Below are positions 12,779 through 13,485 of a stretch of 13,485 bases of DNA, piece after piece. The stretch spans positions 206,737 through 220,221 of the forward strand of contig MU646615.1 of assembly GCA_026770585.1 (NCBI GenBank), in the 5' to 3' direction. A model generated the notes under the pieces. The model saw only the letters and a list, made by a program, of their open reading frames with translations, made no database searches and was not told the DNA's origin. This DNA comes from Baffinella frigidus (lineage: Eukaryota; Cryptophyceae; Cryptomonadales; Baffinellaceae). The first letter of the stretch is position 1; each line of letters begins with the position of its first letter. Both the position numbers and the translations under genes were made by a program.

Positions 12779-12905
12779 TTAGAGATCCACCCCCCTCGAT
12801 CCGATTTTCAGAAAATCGGTGCATCTCGGGTTGCGGTGTTCTCTGGCCTGGGATAGAGGCACACGCAAGGACTGACAGAGCGAGAGAGTTGTCGAGAAAG
12901 TTGCC
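12779..12905. promoter_or_regulatory. Divergent intergenic region with a palindromic site
   Basis: This gap of 127 bp would hold both 5' leaders and any shared promoter if both flanking genes are real. No TATA box is evident. At 12801-12819 there is a perfect inverted repeat, CCGATTTTC-A-GAAAATCGG, of the form bound by dimeric regulators. The first in-frame upstream stop for the carboxylase is TGA at 12873. Promoter function is inferred from position only. Confidence 0.4.
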
Positions 12906-13295
12906 ATGCAGGCTAACGTGATGGGGCGGACGGCCGCCGCCGCCGCTGTCCGGCGAGCGGCTGCTCAAGCTCCTCGGATTGCACCCCTGGTTGGGATTGC
13001 GCCCCTGGTTGCAAGCTCCGCGCAGGCCGCCAAAGGCGCGGGCACACGCCCCGCTGTCGTCGCGCCGCTCCATGCGCCCCAGGTTTTTACGGCAAGCAAC
13101 GCGAGGGTCGCGCGGCCGACAGCCGCTGGCGCGAAGAGGATGATGAGCACGGAGGCGCCCAAGCCTCCTTTCGAGAAGATCCTGATCGCGAACCGTGGCG
13201 AGATTGCCTGCCGTGTGGCCAAGACGGCCAGGAGGATGGGGATCAAGACCGTGGCCGTCTACTCGGAGGCGGACGCGCGCTCGGTGCACGTCAAG
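12906..13295 (+). CDS. Propionyl-/methylcrotonyl-CoA carboxylase biotin-carboxylase subunit, exon 1
   Basis: This is the 5' exon (130 codons) of a biotin carboxylase subunit, which carboxylates biotin using ATP and bicarbonate in mitochondrial propionyl-CoA or methylcrotonyl-CoA breakdown. Residues 1-88 are rich in Ala and Arg with almost no acidic residues until 83 ([20 protein letters not shown] at the start), as in a mitochondrial leader. The mature domain starts near residue 89 with [20 protein letters not shown], then [19 protein letters not shown], the classic N-terminal biotin-carboxylase lobe. The next expected residues (.ADEA..IG) are absent: the frame meets AAG|GTGATG at 13295/13296, a good splice donor in phase 0. 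The start is the first ATG after an in-frame TGA at 12873. The leader contains a small duplication ([12 protein letters not shown]). Both subunit types share HVK here, so propionyl and methylcrotonyl forms cannot be separated. Pyruvate carboxylase is less likely. Confidence 0.85.

Positions 13296-13485
<190 letters not shown>

Noticed and set aside
12744-13289. Minus-strand open frames opposite the carboxylase exon
   Set aside because: Antisense shadows of a GC-rich coding exon. The plus strand has the unambiguous biotin-carboxylase motif.

Overview
This window looks like nuclear DNA from a eukaryote, most likely a unicellular alga or other protist. It is built around degenerate copies of the 7-base telomere word TTTAGGG (plant, algal and alveolate type). 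Its right end carries the first exon of a mitochondrial biotin-dependent carboxylase subunit with a targeting leader and a GT splice donor. I see no bacterial operon structure, no rRNA or tRNA and no CRISPR array. The species cannot be named from what is visible.

Layout. Positions 1-12050 are a subtelomere-like mosaic. Long stretches of TTTAGGG-related repeat (variants with TTCAGGG, TTTGGGG, TTGAGGG, GTGTAGG, GGGATGA and TGGTGTT) are interrupted by three kinds of insert. (1) Short GC-rich segments of 40-160 bp occur two to five times close together. In several families the differences between copies are mostly synonymous in one reading frame, so they look like fragments of protein genes (about 2709-2996, 4853-5498, 5810-6807, 7057-7500, 8024-8712, 9657-10590, 10243-10651 and 11464-11728). 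(2) Compact foldback or MITE-like elements with long inverted arms lie at 366-434, 703-951, 2236-2420, 3226-3387, 3417-3593, 3735-3943, 8314-8451, 9079-9282, 9301-9426, 10720-10886, 10984-11194 and 11372-11436. One family (3735-3943 and 10984-11194) has a related empty site for each copy inside this window, which fixes its ends and a 2-bp target duplication. (3) There are non-telomeric tandem repeats (1155-1986 and 4191-4708).

Positions 12050-13485 are ordinary, GC-rich and gene-bearing. Two genes appear to diverge from a gap of about 127 bp. On the minus strand is the N-terminal end of a prolyl-oligopeptidase (S9, oligopeptidase B-like) protein, which runs toward the repeats and seems to be cut off or interrupted by an intron. 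On the plus strand is exon 1 of a propionyl-/methylcrotonyl-CoA carboxylase biotin-carboxylase subunit. Its first intron contains a run of 101 C residues that reaches the window end.

The G-rich strand of most telomere-like DNA is the plus strand, the orientation expected if the chromosome end lay to the right, beyond the genes. The tract is therefore better read as internal or rearranged telomere-like DNA than as the left chromosome tip. No undescribed multigene system can be demonstrated. The best candidates for something new are the foldback family with its empty sites, a 19-bp core shared by several unrelated foldbacks, and the coding-derived fragments embedded in telomere-like repeats.
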